Shown here: one piece after another, positions 1 through 8,665 of the stretch
Numbering within the stretch: the first letter of the stretch is position 1
How the letters are laid out: every line of letters begins with the position of its first letter
Assembly (NCBI GenBank): GCA_902540595.1
Contig: CACBNI010000004.1
Location: 1-64,000, forward strand
Direction of reading: 5' to 3'
Length of the DNA: 64,000 nt
Origin: an uncultured Pelagibacteraceae bacterium
Lineage (GTDB): Bacteria > Pseudomonadota > Alphaproteobacteria > Pelagibacterales > Pelagibacteraceae
Made by a program: the position numbers and the translations under genes
The notes under the pieces: generated by a model
Databases searched by the model: none
Told to the model about the DNA's origin: nothing
What the model saw: the letters and a program-made list of their open reading frames with translations, nothing else

Positions 1-599
1 ACTTTGTTCATTTCTTTAAAAGAAAGTACTCTAGGTTTACCCAATTTGAGACTGGTTATATACTGAAGTGATATATTTTCAACCTCTTCAGCTAACTCAA
101 AAGCTTTTGACAAATTTTCTTCAAATGCGATTTGTCCATGATTTGCTATTAAACAAGCTTTTCTATCCTTCAAAGCCTTTAAGATATTTTTTGACAATTC
201 TCGAGTTCCATAGGTTGCATAATTTGCACACTTGATGTCATGTCCTCCTGCCATTGCAACCATATAATGAAAAGGAGGAATTCCCTTTTTATGACAAGAT
301 ACTGCTGTGGCATTTGTAGAGTGAGCGTGAACAATTGCTTTTGCCTGTTTTTTAGTATTGTATATATCTTGATGAAATTTCCATTCAGATGATGGGCTCC
401 CACTTTTCTCATCATAGATTCCATTAAGAGTTACAAAAACAATATCTTTATTTTTTAAAGACGAATACTTTTTTCCTGATGGTGTGATTAAAAAACCATT
501 TTTGTACCTTAAAGAAATATTACCAGATCTTAATGCTGATAATTTTTTGGAATTCAACATTTTTGAATATTTGATTATTTCAGATCTTAAATTTCTCAT
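1..599 (-). CDS. Class II aldolase, FucA-like (partial, runs off left edge)
   Basis: The 3' end lies outside the window; about 199 codons are visible from ATG at 599. The translation contains SGNISLR, TPSG, SSEWKFH, IVHAHS, HYMVAMAGG, YATYGTRELS and ANHGQI, the order and spacing of L-fuculose-1-phosphate aldolase, including the zinc-binding His pairs and the acidic residue in SSEW. FucA is about 215 aa, so the gene is nearly complete. Its ATG overlaps the mtnA stop (ATGA), and mtnA overlaps mtnP the same way. I therefore infer the DHAP-shunt aldolase that cleaves a 5-(methylthio or deoxy)-ribulose-1-phosphate into dihydroxyacetone phosphate and an aldehyde. A second possibility is a methylthioribulose-1-phosphate dehydratase (MtnB), which shares the fold but usually lacks the HYM-AGG and GTRELS blocks. 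Confidence 0.85.
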   Translation of the reverse strand, partial: MRNLRSEIIKYSKMLNSKKLSALRSGNISLRYKNGFLITPSGKKYSSLKNKDIVFVTLNGIYDEKSGSPSSEWKFHQDIYNTKKQAKAIVHAHSTNATAVSCHKKGIPPFHYMVAMAGGHDIKCANYATYGTRELSKNILKALKDRKACLIANHGQIAFEENLSKAFELAEEVENISLQYITSLKLGKPRVLSFKEMNK

Positions 600-1666
600 T
601 TAAATAATTTTTGTAAACCGCTAAAGGAAGCTTCGGAAATTCCTTTTTCAGTAATTAAACCTGTAACATATTTTGCTGGTGTGACGTCAAAAGCTAAATT
701 TAATGATTTACTTTTATTGGGATATATCAAAACTTTTTTAATTTCTTTATTTTCGTCAATTCCCTCTACATGTGATAATTCCTCTGAGTTTCTTTCCTCA
801 ATGGGAATGTTTTTTGCATCTTTTATTTCCCAATCTATTGTTGAACTAGGTAAGGCTACATAAAATGGAATATTATTATCATAAGCTGCTAATGCTTTAA
901 GATAAGTTCCAATTTTATTACACACGTCTCCATTTGATAAGGTTCTATCTGTTCCAACAATACACATGTCAACTTCGCCTCTTTGCATTAAAATACCACC
1001 AGTATTATCAGCAATAATTGTATTTGGAATTTCTTCTTCGTTTAGCTCATATGAGGTTAAATTTGCACCTTGGTTTCTTGGTCTTGTTTCATCTACCCAG
1101 ACATGAACTGGAATTCCTTTTTTATGAGCATGATAAATTGGTGAAGTTGCTGTACCCCAATTAATTGTTGCTAACCAGCCCGCATTACAATGAGTGAGAA
1201 TATTTACAGTACTTTTTTTCTTATTATATATTTTCTCAATTATTTTTAATCCATTAATACCTATATTTTCGCAATACTGTACATCTTCATCACATATTTC
1301 TTTAGCTTCTTTTAGAGCTATATCTAAAATTTGATCACTATTAATACCAGATAATTTTTTCATCATGCGGTCTACTGCCCATTTTAAATTAATTGCAGTA
1401 GGTCTTGCTTGAGTTAATTCTTCTGCACTTTTTTTAACAAATTCAGGATTATGATTTTCTTGAGTTGCCAGAGCTATTCCATAAGCTGCCGTCCCACCAA
1501 TCAAAGGTGCACCTCTTACTTCCATTGTTTTAATTGCATGAACTGCGTCTTTTACAGTCTTAAGTTCTTTTATAGTAAACTTATGAGGAAGTTTGGTTTG
1601 ATTAATTATTTTAACAACATTATTTTCATACCATATTGTTCTGTATTCTTTTCCGTCAATTCTCAT
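596..1666 (-). CDS. mtnA: S-methyl-5-thioribose-1-phosphate isomerase
   Basis: This enzyme isomerises 5-methylthioribose-1-phosphate to methylthioribulose-1-phosphate in methylthioadenosine salvage. The protein has 356 residues, normal for MtnA. Visible motifs are RGAPLIGGTAAYG near residue 51, THCNAGW with the expected catalytic Cys at residue 160, DNTGG carrying the expected Asp, and SNGDVCNKIGTY in the phosphate and substrate site. Its start ATG (1664-1666) overlaps the mtnP stop by 4 nt, and its TGA stop overlaps the aldolase start by 4 nt, so the three are translationally coupled in pathway order. Confidence 0.95.
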   Translation of the reverse strand: MRIDGKEYRTIWYENNVVKIINQTKLPHKFTIKELKTVKDAVHAIKTMEVRGAPLIGGTAAYGIALATQENHNPEFVKKSAEELTQARPTAINLKWAVDRMMKKLSGINSDQILDIALKEAKEICDEDVQYCENIGINGLKIIEKIYNKKKSTVNILTHCNAGWLATINWGTATSPIYHAHKKGIPVHVWVDETRPRNQGANLTSYELNEEEIPNTIIADNTGGILMQRGEVDMCIVGTDRTLSNGDVCNKIGTYLKALAAYDNNIPFYVALPSSTIDWEIKDAKNIPIEERNSEELSHVEGIDENKEIKKVLIYPNKSKSLNLAFDVTPAKYVTGLITEKGISEASFSGLQKLFK

Positions 1667-2535
1667 TTACTAAGAGCTCTTCCAGCAACAGTTTTGAGCT
1701 TTTCTATTGTCTTTTGGGTTCGTTTTTCTGGAGCAGTTATAATGGCTATATCTAAGCAATTATTTGTAGGATCATTAATATCTATATGATTTTCAAAATT
1801 ATCTATTAAATTTTTAATCATCAATTTAGCTTTTTTAGCATTTCCTAATAAAACTTTAATTACTTGCTGAACATCAACATTTTCATGATCTGGATGCCAA
1901 CAATCAAAATCCGTTACCATTGAAACAGATGCATATCTAATTTCAGCTTCTCTTGCCAACTTAGCCTCAGGCATATTTGTCATACCAATTACATCCGCTT
2001 TCCAGGATCGATATAAATTGGACTCAGCTAACGTTGAAAATTGAGGACCCTCCATTACAACATAAGTTCCGTTTCTTTGATAATCTATATTTGATTTTTT
2101 TATTGCATCTTCACATGCATTCATTAGACCATTAGAAGTTGGATGTGCCATTGAAACATGGGCTACAATTTCATCTTCAAAAAAAGTTTTTATTCTTGAA
2201 AAAGTTCTATCAATAAATTGATCAACTATTACAAATTTTCCTGGAGGTAAATTTTCCTTTAAAGAACCGACAGCAGAAACTGAAACAATATCTGTAACAC
2301 CTAACTGTTTAAGTGCATCTATATTAGCTCTAAAATTAATATTAGAAGGAGAAATAAAATGTCCTCTACCATGTCTTGGTAAAAAATATACTTCCTTATT
2401 TTTATAATTTGTTTTTAAAATTTGATCTGAAGGATTTCCCCATGGTGTATTTACTTCAATTAATTCTCTTTCCTTGAATTCCTCAACATCGTAAAGACCA
2501 CTTCCACCAATAATTGCTAATTTATTTGTTGTCAT
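1663..2535 (-). CDS. mtnP: S-methyl-5'-thioadenosine phosphorylase
   Basis: Phosphorolysis of 5'-methylthioadenosine to adenine and 5-methylthioribose-1-phosphate. The protein has 290 aa. It shows GGSGLYD near the N-terminus (phosphate loop), PRHGRGH, EGPQFSTLAES, and GMTNMPEAKLAREAEIRYA followed by TDFDCWH, which together mark the MTAP branch of purine nucleoside phosphorylases. It is first in a three-gene overlapping operon with mtnA and the aldolase. The divergent neighbour apt would recycle the released adenine. 5'-deoxyadenosine is a plausible second substrate. The 41-bp gap to apt must hold promoters for both directions. Confidence 0.95.
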   Translation of the reverse strand: MTTNKLAIIGGSGLYDVEEFKERELIEVNTPWGNPSDQILKTNYKNKEVYFLPRHGRGHFISPSNINFRANIDALKQLGVTDIVSVSAVGSLKENLPPGKFVIVDQFIDRTFSRIKTFFEDEIVAHVSMAHPTSNGLMNACEDAIKKSNIDYQRNGTYVVMEGPQFSTLAESNLYRSWKADVIGMTNMPEAKLAREAEIRYASVSMVTDFDCWHPDHENVDVQQVIKVLLGNAKKAKLMIKNLIDNFENHIDINDPTNNCLDIAIITAPEKRTQKTIEKLKTVAGRALSK

Positions 2536-2576
2536 AATTTAAAATTTATTTATTTATACTTTTATAATTTACTATT

Positions 2577-3104
2577 ATGAATTTGAAAGATTTTATTAGA
2601 TCTATTCCAGATTACCCCAAAAAAGGGATTTTATTTAGAGACATTACTACACTGATTAAAGATGAAAATGCATTTGCTGAAACTATCAATCAAATAGTTG
2701 AAAGATCAAAGAAATATAATTTTACAAAAATTGCTGCAATAGAGTCGAGGGGATTTGTATTTGCTTCTGCAGTTTCTTATATTTTAAAAAAACCTTTTAT
2801 TATGCTTAGAAAAAAAAATAAACTACCAGCTGATGTTCACTCTGTAGATTTTGAGTTAGAATATGGAACGGCTACTATTGAAGTCCATAAAGACTCATTA
2901 AACGAAAATGATAGTGTTTTAATTATTGATGATTTAATTGCAACTGGAGGAACAGCAGAAGCAGCAGCAAAACTTGTAGAAATTTCAAATGGTAAAGTAG
3001 CAGCTTTTATATTTGTTATTAATTTATTTGATCTTGGTGGTTCAGATAACTTGATTAAAAAAAATTACAAAGTTGAAAATTTAATTGATTTTCCAGGGCA
3101 TTAA
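2577..3104 (+). CDS. apt: Adenine phosphoribosyltransferase
   Basis: Converts adenine plus PRPP to AMP. The protein has 175 aa, starts MNLKDFIRSIPDYPKKGI (typical Apt N-terminus) and carries the PRPP loop VLIIDDLIATGGTAEAA. ESRGF and MLRKKNKLPA match the Apt active-site loops. It is divergent from mtnP, which produces adenine, so the two form a salvage pair. A TATAAT at 2563-2568 lies only 8 nt before the ATG; if it is the -10 element the transcript would be leaderless or nearly so. I see no Shine-Dalgarno in front of the ATG, which agrees with that. Confidence 0.95.
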   Translation: MNLKDFIRSIPDYPKKGILFRDITTLIKDENAFAETINQIVERSKKYNFTKIAAIESRGFVFASAVSYILKKPFIMLRKKNKLPADVHSVDFELEYGTATIEVHKDSLNENDSVLIIDDLIATGGTAEAAAKLVEISNGKVAAFIFVINLFDLGGSDNLIKKNYKVENLIDFPGH

Positions 3105-3105
3105 T

Positions 3106-3182
3106 TGGTAGCGGGAAGTGGGATCGAACCACTGACCTCAGGCTTATGAGTCCTGCGCTCTAACCAACTGAGCTACCCCGCC
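3106..3182 (-). tRNA. tRNA-Met (CAT), elongator type
   Basis: Reading the minus strand gives a complete cloverleaf of 74 nt plus an encoded CCA (3106-3108). The acceptor arm GGCGGGG pairs with TCCCGCT with G-U at both ends. The D arm is GCTC/GAGC, the anticodon loop is CTCATAA, and the T arm is AGTGG-TTCGATC-CCACT. The anticodon stem has an A-G mismatch next to the loop (CAGGA/GCCTG). The first acceptor pair is G-U rather than the unpaired C-A of initiator tRNA, and the body does not look like tRNA-Ile2, so elongator Met is the best call. Confidence 0.93.
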
Positions 3183-3248
3183 GTACCGTGAAAGTCTTAT
3201 AATATAAATTTTTATTGTTTCAATATACTTTTAACCAAGATTTATGGT

Positions 3249-3449
3249 CTAAATAATAAAATAAATGGCAATCGCACAGATTAAACCAACTAACAAAAGC
3301 GAAACTATTATATTTTTTTTAAAAGTTTTTTTTTTATCTAATTTAACTCTGTTGAGTAAAACATTAACGTCTGTAGTTTTGATCTGATTCTTTGATGAAA
3401 TTTCAGTTGTGGATTTGTCTCGATTAAAATTTGAATAATCAGTAGTCAT
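3249..3449 (-). CDS. Small C-terminally anchored membrane protein, unknown
   Basis: 66 residues: a polar N-terminal half, a basic stretch (KLDKKKTFKK) and one transmembrane helix at about residues 47-66 ending at the C-terminus. The segment VNVLLNRVKLDKKKTFKK resembles VNVDVLRQRLIEQQRKDRFKR in the protein at 13412-13660, so the two look like a small paralogous family. It sits alone between the tRNA and the dehydrogenase gene and is separated from that gene by about 60 bp. No function can be assigned; the layout suggests a tail-anchored protein with its N-terminus in the cytoplasm. Confidence 0.6.
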   Translation of the reverse strand: MTTDYSNFNRDKSTTEISSKNQIKTTDVNVLLNRVKLDKKKTFKKNIIVSLLLVGLICAIAIYFII

Positions 3450-3511
3450 TTTTGAAAATCCATTTAATCATTGAAGGCTAAATAAGACAATTAATATTTA
3501 TAAAACTAATA

Positions 3512-5956
3512 TTAAATATTTTTAAAATTACTCTGTTTTAGTGGTTTTTGTATTAGTTGTGCCTGATACTTTTGTTTCTCAACTTCTATAAAAAGATCAT
3601 TTCCTAATAACTCATCAGCTGTAAGCATATTATAGATATATCCAAAAGCTAAATTTTTTTTAAAATTAAATGAGTAATTACCGGAAGTTGTTCTACCAAT
3701 TATTTTATCTTTATAATAAATAGGTTCATCATGAAGCAACAATGGTGAACCTGGTTTGCTGTCTTTTAAATTGAGCATAATAAATCTTCGATCAATTTTT
3801 TTGGTTTTAATAACCTCAAGTGCTTTTTTTCCAATAAAATCAATTTTTTTTTTATTACTAATAGTGAATGTCAGGCCAGATTGAAATTGATTTTCTTCTG
3901 GAGAAATATCATGACCCCAATGCAAAAAACCACTTTCCATTCTCATCGTATCTAAAGCATGCATACCACAATTAGAAAGATTAAATCTCTTTCCTTGTTC
4001 AATAATTAGTTCGTAAACTTTTTTAGCATCAGTTTTTTTTATATATAATTCATAACCTAGCTCTCCAACGTATGATAATCGTTGAGCCCAAATTTTTGTA
4101 TTATCGATTTGAATATATTTTGCATAACTAAATTTAAAATTTTGATTTGTAAAATCTTCTTTACTTATCTCTTGCATTAAAGATCTGCTTTTTGGACCAA
4201 AAATACCAAATACACAATAATCATCGGTTATATCTCTAAGATCAATTCCATCTGACAAATGTTTTTTAATATGAAATTTATCTCTTTCTCTTGTGGCTGC
4301 TGAACTTATAATTCTAAAATGATTATGATCAATACAGACTACTGTTAAATCGGTTTCAATTCCACCATCTTCATTTAACATATGAGTGTAAGTACACTTT
4401 CCAACTTCATTTTTAATATTTGCTGTACAAATTTTTTGTAAATTTTCATGAGCTTGTTCTGATTTGATTTCAAATTTCGAGAATGGAGTTAAATCAAATA
4501 AGCCTACATTATTTGCTGTATTGCTTGTTTCGTATTCAACAGCTGGATACCAATTTTGATAGCTGTAACTGTATACATACTCTGATTTTTCGCCATCAAG
4601 AGCAAACCACATTGGTCTTTCATAGCCTGCGGATACTCCAAAGCATGCTCCAAAGCTTTTTAATAAATCATGATGTGGTAAAGTTTTAATATTTCTTGAT
4701 GTTTTGTGTTGTTTGTAGGGCCAATGCATTCCATATAAATCCCCTAAAGACTCAGTAATTCTATCTTTAATAAATCCCACATCTGAATGAAATTTCTGAA
4801 ATCTTTTTATGTCGTAATTAAAAATATCTTCATTAATATGTCCATTGATTAACCATTCAGCAGTTACTTTTCCGACACCGCCTCCACTTCCAATTCCAAT
4901 ACTATTTAAACCACAGCTAACAAATAAATTTTTTACTTCAGGCACTTCACCTAATAAAGAATTAGTGTCTGGGGTAAAAGATTCTGGGCCTGAAAAGAAT
5001 TTTCTAATTCCTATTTTTTCTAAAACAGGAAACCTTTTCATAGATTTTTCTAAATAAGGTTCAAAGTGCTCGAAATTTTCAGGAAATTCTCCAAAAGAAA
5101 AATCTTCTGGTACTTTATTAGTTTTATTAAATGCAGGAATAGATTTACCCTCAAATATTCCAATTAATAATTTTCCAGCATCTTCTTTAAAATAAACACT
5201 ACTGTCAAAATCTCTAATCACTGGTAGAGTTGATGAAAGCTTTTCTATTGGTTCTGTAATGACATAAAAATGTTCTGCGGGATAAAGAGGAATGCTAACT
5301 CCTATCTTTTCACCAATTTGTCTGGACCACATTCCTGTTGCTAAAACCACGTACTCACATTCTATATCTTTACCATTAACTCTAACCCCATGAACTCTTC
5401 CATTTTTAGTCAATATAGTTTCAACTGGGGATTGTTCATATATTTTTGCTCCCCCTTTTCTTGCTCCTTTTGCAAGCATATGAGTTACCCCACTTGGGTC
5501 CGCAGATCCATCTCCAGGCATTAAAACACCACCTTTTAAGTCTTCTGTTCTCATCATTGGGTATTTTTTTTTAATCTCATCTTTATTAAGTATCCTTAAA
5601 TCAACATCATAAAGTTGAGCGGTTGTTGCTTGTCTTTTAAGTTCCTGCCAACGACTATCGGTTTGTGCAATTGAAAGTGCACCGTTAAGTCTTAGTCCTG
5701 CTGAGTGATCAACTTCTTTTTCTAAGTTTTTATATAAATCTAAAGTGTATTTTCTAATTTTAGTTACAGAGGCTGTTGGACCTAATTGACTTACTAATCC
5801 TGCTGCATGCCATGTTGTCCCTGATGTTAGTTGGTCTCTTTCTAATAAAACAACATCTTTCCAACCAAACTTTGTTAAGTGATAAGCAACAGAGCAGCCA
5901 ATCACTCCACCACCTATTACAACAACTTTTGTGCTTGAAGGATATTTTTTATCCAT
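3512..5956 (-). CDS. FAD-dependent demethylating dehydrogenase (DMGDH/sarcosine dehydrogenase family), DAO-GcvT fusion
   Basis: About 814 aa. The N-terminal half is a DAO-type FAD oxidoreductase with the dinucleotide motif VVVIGGGVIGCSVAYHL and the TSGTTWHAAGL block whose His carries covalent FAD in dimethylglycine dehydrogenase. From about residue 430 there is a GcvT-like folate-binding domain (YERPMWF, NVGLFDLTPFSKFE, AQRLSYVGELGYELY), so the formaldehyde unit would be passed to tetrahydrofolate. A GTG lies at 5959, one nucleotide into the ald stop; I chose the adjacent ATG at 5956. It is third in an operon after the aminotransferase and ald. That context suggests an N-methylated amine feeding the aminotransferase, for example N-methyltaurine, rather than dimethylglycine itself. 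This is inference. A second paralogue is at 54684-57116. Confidence 0.85.
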   Translation of the reverse strand: MDKKYPSSTKVVVIGGGVIGCSVAYHLTKFGWKDVVLLERDQLTSGTTWHAAGLVSQLGPTASVTKIRKYTLDLYKNLEKEVDHSAGLRLNGALSIAQTDSRWQELKRQATTAQLYDVDLRILNKDEIKKKYPMMRTEDLKGGVLMPGDGSADPSGVTHMLAKGARKGGAKIYEQSPVETILTKNGRVHGVRVNGKDIECEYVVLATGMWSRQIGEKIGVSIPLYPAEHFYVITEPIEKLSSTLPVIRDFDSSVYFKEDAGKLLIGIFEGKSIPAFNKTNKVPEDFSFGEFPENFEHFEPYLEKSMKRFPVLEKIGIRKFFSGPESFTPDTNSLLGEVPEVKNLFVSCGLNSIGIGSGGGVGKVTAEWLINGHINEDIFNYDIKRFQKFHSDVGFIKDRITESLGDLYGMHWPYKQHKTSRNIKTLPHHDLLKSFGACFGVSAGYERPMWFALDGEKSEYVYSYSYQNWYPAVEYETSNTANNVGLFDLTPFSKFEIKSEQAHENLQKICTANIKNEVGKCTYTHMLNEDGGIETDLTVVCIDHNHFRIISSAATRERDKFHIKKHLSDGIDLRDITDDYCVFGIFGPKSRSLMQEISKEDFTNQNFKFSYAKYIQIDNTKIWAQRLSYVGELGYELYIKKTDAKKVYELIIEQGKRFNLSNCGMHALDTMRMESGFLHWGHDISPEENQFQSGLTFTISNKKKIDFIGKKALEVIKTKKIDRRFIMLNLKDSKPGSPLLLHDEPIYYKDKIIGRTTSGNYSFNFKKNLAFGYIYNMLTADELLGNDLFIEVEKQKYQAQLIQKPLKQSNFKNI

Positions 5957-5958
5957 CA

Positions 5959-7077
5959 CTAATTTTTAATAGCTTCTCCAGGCTCTACAAAACTATGACC
6001 AAATACATCGGCAACAGCTTTATAGGTTACATGACCTTTGTGAACATTTAGTCCTGCTAAAAAATGTTTGTCTTCACCTAAAGCTTTTTGATAACCTTTG
6101 TTAGCAAGTTTTACTAAAAATGGAAGTGTAGCATTATTTAAGGCTAATGTTGATGTTCTTGGAACACCACCTGGCATATTCGCTACACAATAATGCACAA
6201 CATCATCAACTATATAAGTTGGATCTCCGTGGGTAGTTGGTTTACTTGTTTCAACACATCCCCCCTGATCTATCGCAACATCAACAATGACAGATCCACG
6301 TTTCATAAATTTTAACATTTCTTTCGTCACTAATTTTGGTGCCTCAGCTCCTGGAATTAAGACGCCCCCAACTAAAAGATCAACCTCAGATAACAATTTA
6401 GTTAAATCAATTTTATCACTTTGTTCTGGAATAATTTTATCACCAAACATTTCTGTCAGTTGTTTTAATCTTTTCTCTGATTTATCAACAATATGAACTT
6501 TTGCCTGCATTCCAGTTGCAATTACCGCTGCATTTTCTCCAACCACACCTCCACCTAAAATAACAACAGTTGCACCATTTACACCAGGTGCTCCTCCTAA
6601 TAAAAGACCTCTTCCATTTTGATTTTTCTCAAGACAATGTGCTCCAGCTTGTACTGACATACGCCCCGCAACTGCACTCATCGGAGCAAGTAGAGGTAAT
6701 CTTCCGTTATTATCAGTTACAGTTTCATAAGCGATATTTATACTTTTTGATTTAATCAAGCCTTCAGTTAATTCTTTGGCTGCCGCTAGATGTAAATATG
6801 TATAAACAATTTGATTTTCTCTAATCATTTCTACCTCTGATTTTTGAGGCTCTTTAACTTTAACAATTATTTCAGCATCATCAAAAATATCTGCAGCAGT
6901 GCTAGCAATTTTTGCACCAGCTTTTATGTATTGTTCATTTTCAAAGCCAGCTTCAAAACCCCCATTGTTTTCAACAATAACTTCGTGACCTTCGGAAACT
7001 AAAGTTTTTACACTTTCAGGAGTTAGTCCAATTCTATTCTCTTGAGGTTTTATCTCTTTTGGCACGCCTATCTTCAT
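5959..7077 (-). CDS. ald: Alanine dehydrogenase
   Basis: NAD-dependent oxidative deamination of L-alanine to pyruvate and ammonia. The protein has 372 aa, starting MKIGVPKEIKPQENRIGLTP, with the pyruvate-site region TYLHLAAA, the Rossmann segment VVILGGGVVGENAA, and the family block HYCVANMPGGVPRTSTLAL. It lies 30 bp downstream of the aminotransferase and directly abuts the demethylating dehydrogenase gene. An alanine dehydrogenase next to an omega-amino acid:pyruvate aminotransferase regenerates the pyruvate acceptor and releases nitrogen as ammonium, which is the usual arrangement in taurine dissimilation. Confidence 0.95.
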   Translation of the reverse strand: MKIGVPKEIKPQENRIGLTPESVKTLVSEGHEVIVENNGGFEAGFENEQYIKAGAKIASTAADIFDDAEIIVKVKEPQKSEVEMIRENQIVYTYLHLAAAKELTEGLIKSKSINIAYETVTDNNGRLPLLAPMSAVAGRMSVQAGAHCLEKNQNGRGLLLGGAPGVNGATVVILGGGVVGENAAVIATGMQAKVHIVDKSEKRLKQLTEMFGDKIIPEQSDKIDLTKLLSEVDLLVGGVLIPGAEAPKLVTKEMLKFMKRGSVIVDVAIDQGGCVETSKPTTHGDPTYIVDDVVHYCVANMPGGVPRTSTLALNNATLPFLVKLANKGYQKALGEDKHFLAGLNVHKGHVTYKAVADVFGHSFVEPGEAIKN

Positions 7078-7107
7078 AAGCTTTCTTTTTGTTTAAATTA
7101 AAATTAA

Positions 7108-8454
7108 CTAATTTTTTTGGTTTTTTTGATAATTAGTTATACCAGTTCTAAGTTTATCGATAATTTCATCTATATGTTTTTCTTCACATATAAATTGTGG
7201 AGCTATAATTAGACAATCTCCAGTAGCTTTGAAATTAACTCCTGCTTCATAACAAGCTTTGAAAGTTTCATAACCTGCTTTACCTGGCTTAGTGTTCAAT
7301 TTCATATCTATTCCGCCCATCATTCCATATCCTCTAATATTATCTACAGCTTCTAAGTCTTGAAGTGAGAATAAACCTTTTTGGAAATAAGGAGCTAAAT
7401 TTTTTGCTCTTTCAAAAATATCTTCTTTTTCAAAAATATCTTGAACTGCTAAAGCTGCAGCTACAGCAACTGGTATTCCTGAATAAGTATAACCATGAAA
7501 TAATTCGACCGAACCCATTGGAGAAGCATCCATCACTGCATCGTAAATTTCATCTTTACATGCAACAACACCCATAGGCACTACACCATTGGTTGTTGCT
7601 TTAGCCATTGTCATGATATCTGGTGTTACCCCAAACTCCTGACTAGCAAATACAGATCCAGTTCTACCCCATCCTGTAATCACTTCATCAAAAATTAAAA
7701 GTATTCCGTGTTTATCACATGTGTCTCTTAATTTTTGTAAATAACCTTTTGGTGGCACTAAAGTTCCAGTTGATCCAGCAATCGGTTCAACAATACATGC
7801 TGCAATATTCTCAGGTCCAAAGTTAGTTGCTATTCTTTCTAAGTCATCAGCTAAGTCTGCACCCGTTTCTGGTTGGCCGCTTACAAATTTATGTTCTGGT
7901 AAATGCGTATGTCTCATGTGTTGAACACCAGGCATTAAAATACTTGCAAAAGTTTTAACATTGTTGATCATCCCTCCAACAGAAACACAACCAATATTCA
8001 TTCCATGATATCCACGTTCTCGACCTACAAATCTAAATCTGTGAGCATTTCCTTTTGCTCTATGATAAGCGACTGCAATTTTAATCGCTGTCTCTACAGC
8101 GGTTGAACCACAAATAGTATAAAACATTTTATTTAAATCTGCTGGAGTATGTTTGGAAATTCTTGTAGCTAATTCAAACGATCCACCGAAACCTTGTTGA
8201 AAAGGTTGAGCATAATCTAAAGTATCTAATTGTTTAGTTACAGCTTCAGTAATTTCTTTTCTTCCATGGCCTAAAGGATTACAAAATAATCCAGAACTTG
8301 CATCAATTTGAGTTTTGCCGTGATGAGTTTTTAAATAAACTCCTTTAGCTTCTGTAATTAATCTTGGGTTTGCCTTAAAATCTTTATTAGATGTAAATGG
8401 CATCCAATGTTCATTCAGAGAATTTGGTACCGAAGTTCTGTTTTCTGAGCTCAT
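7108..8454 (-). CDS. Class III omega-amino acid:pyruvate aminotransferase (probable taurine--pyruvate aminotransferase)
   Basis: 448 aa, PLP fold type I. Visible features are the HWMPFTSNKDFK N-terminus of the beta-alanine/taurine:pyruvate group, GSTAVETAIKIA, the YHG block, IFDEVITGWGRTG with the PLP-binding Asp, and TMAKATTNGVVPMG with the Schiff-base Lys. It is first in an operon with ald and divergent from a taurine-type ABC transporter, so taurine plus pyruvate to sulfoacetaldehyde plus alanine is the best guess. Beta-alanine--pyruvate aminotransferases are very similar in sequence, and beta-alanine remains a real alternative. A short in-frame duplication (DIFEKE/DIFERA) occurs near residue 350. 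Confidence 0.85.
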   Translation of the reverse strand: MSSENRTSVPNSLNEHWMPFTSNKDFKANPRLITEAKGVYLKTHHGKTQIDASSGLFCNPLGHGRKEITEAVTKQLDTLDYAQPFQQGFGGSFELATRISKHTPADLNKMFYTICGSTAVETAIKIAVAYHRAKGNAHRFRFVGRERGYHGMNIGCVSVGGMINNVKTFASILMPGVQHMRHTHLPEHKFVSGQPETGADLADDLERIATNFGPENIAACIVEPIAGSTGTLVPPKGYLQKLRDTCDKHGILLIFDEVITGWGRTGSVFASQEFGVTPDIMTMAKATTNGVVPMGVVACKDEIYDAVMDASPMGSVELFHGYTYSGIPVAVAAALAVQDIFEKEDIFERAKNLAPYFQKGLFSLQDLEAVDNIRGYGMMGGIDMKLNTKPGKAGYETFKACYEAGVNFKATGDCLIIAPQFICEEKHIDEIIDKLRTGITNYQKNQKN

Positions 8455-8553
8455 AAATTTTATTATTTAGTTATAACAAAATATGTAGACTAAAATGTTT
8501 TGTTTACTACATTTATTTTGACCTACAATGAGCAACATTAATATACAACTTTA

Positions 8554-8565
8554 AATTGTACAATT
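8554..8565. promoter_or_regulatory. Palindrome in the tau divergent intergenic region
   Basis: The 211 bp between the aminotransferase gene and tauA (8455-8665) must contain both promoters. It holds the perfect 12-nt palindrome AATTGTACAATT and, at about 8486-8513, a looser pair TGTAG...CTACA. Either could be an operator. No regulator gene lies immediately adjacent, and in such AT-rich DNA a 12-nt palindrome is only weak evidence. Confidence 0.3.
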
Positions 8566-8665
8566 GATTTATTTGCACACCAGCTTTTCGTCATAAAGTG
8601 TTTTACTTCTATCTAAAATTGAATTTAAATATGTCCAATTTAATTAATTAAACATAGGGGAATAA

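Noticed and set aside
7417..7446. Near-identical direct repeat within the aminotransferase gene
   Set aside because: It lies in coding sequence and encodes the small in-frame duplication DIFEKE/DIFERA; not a separate element.
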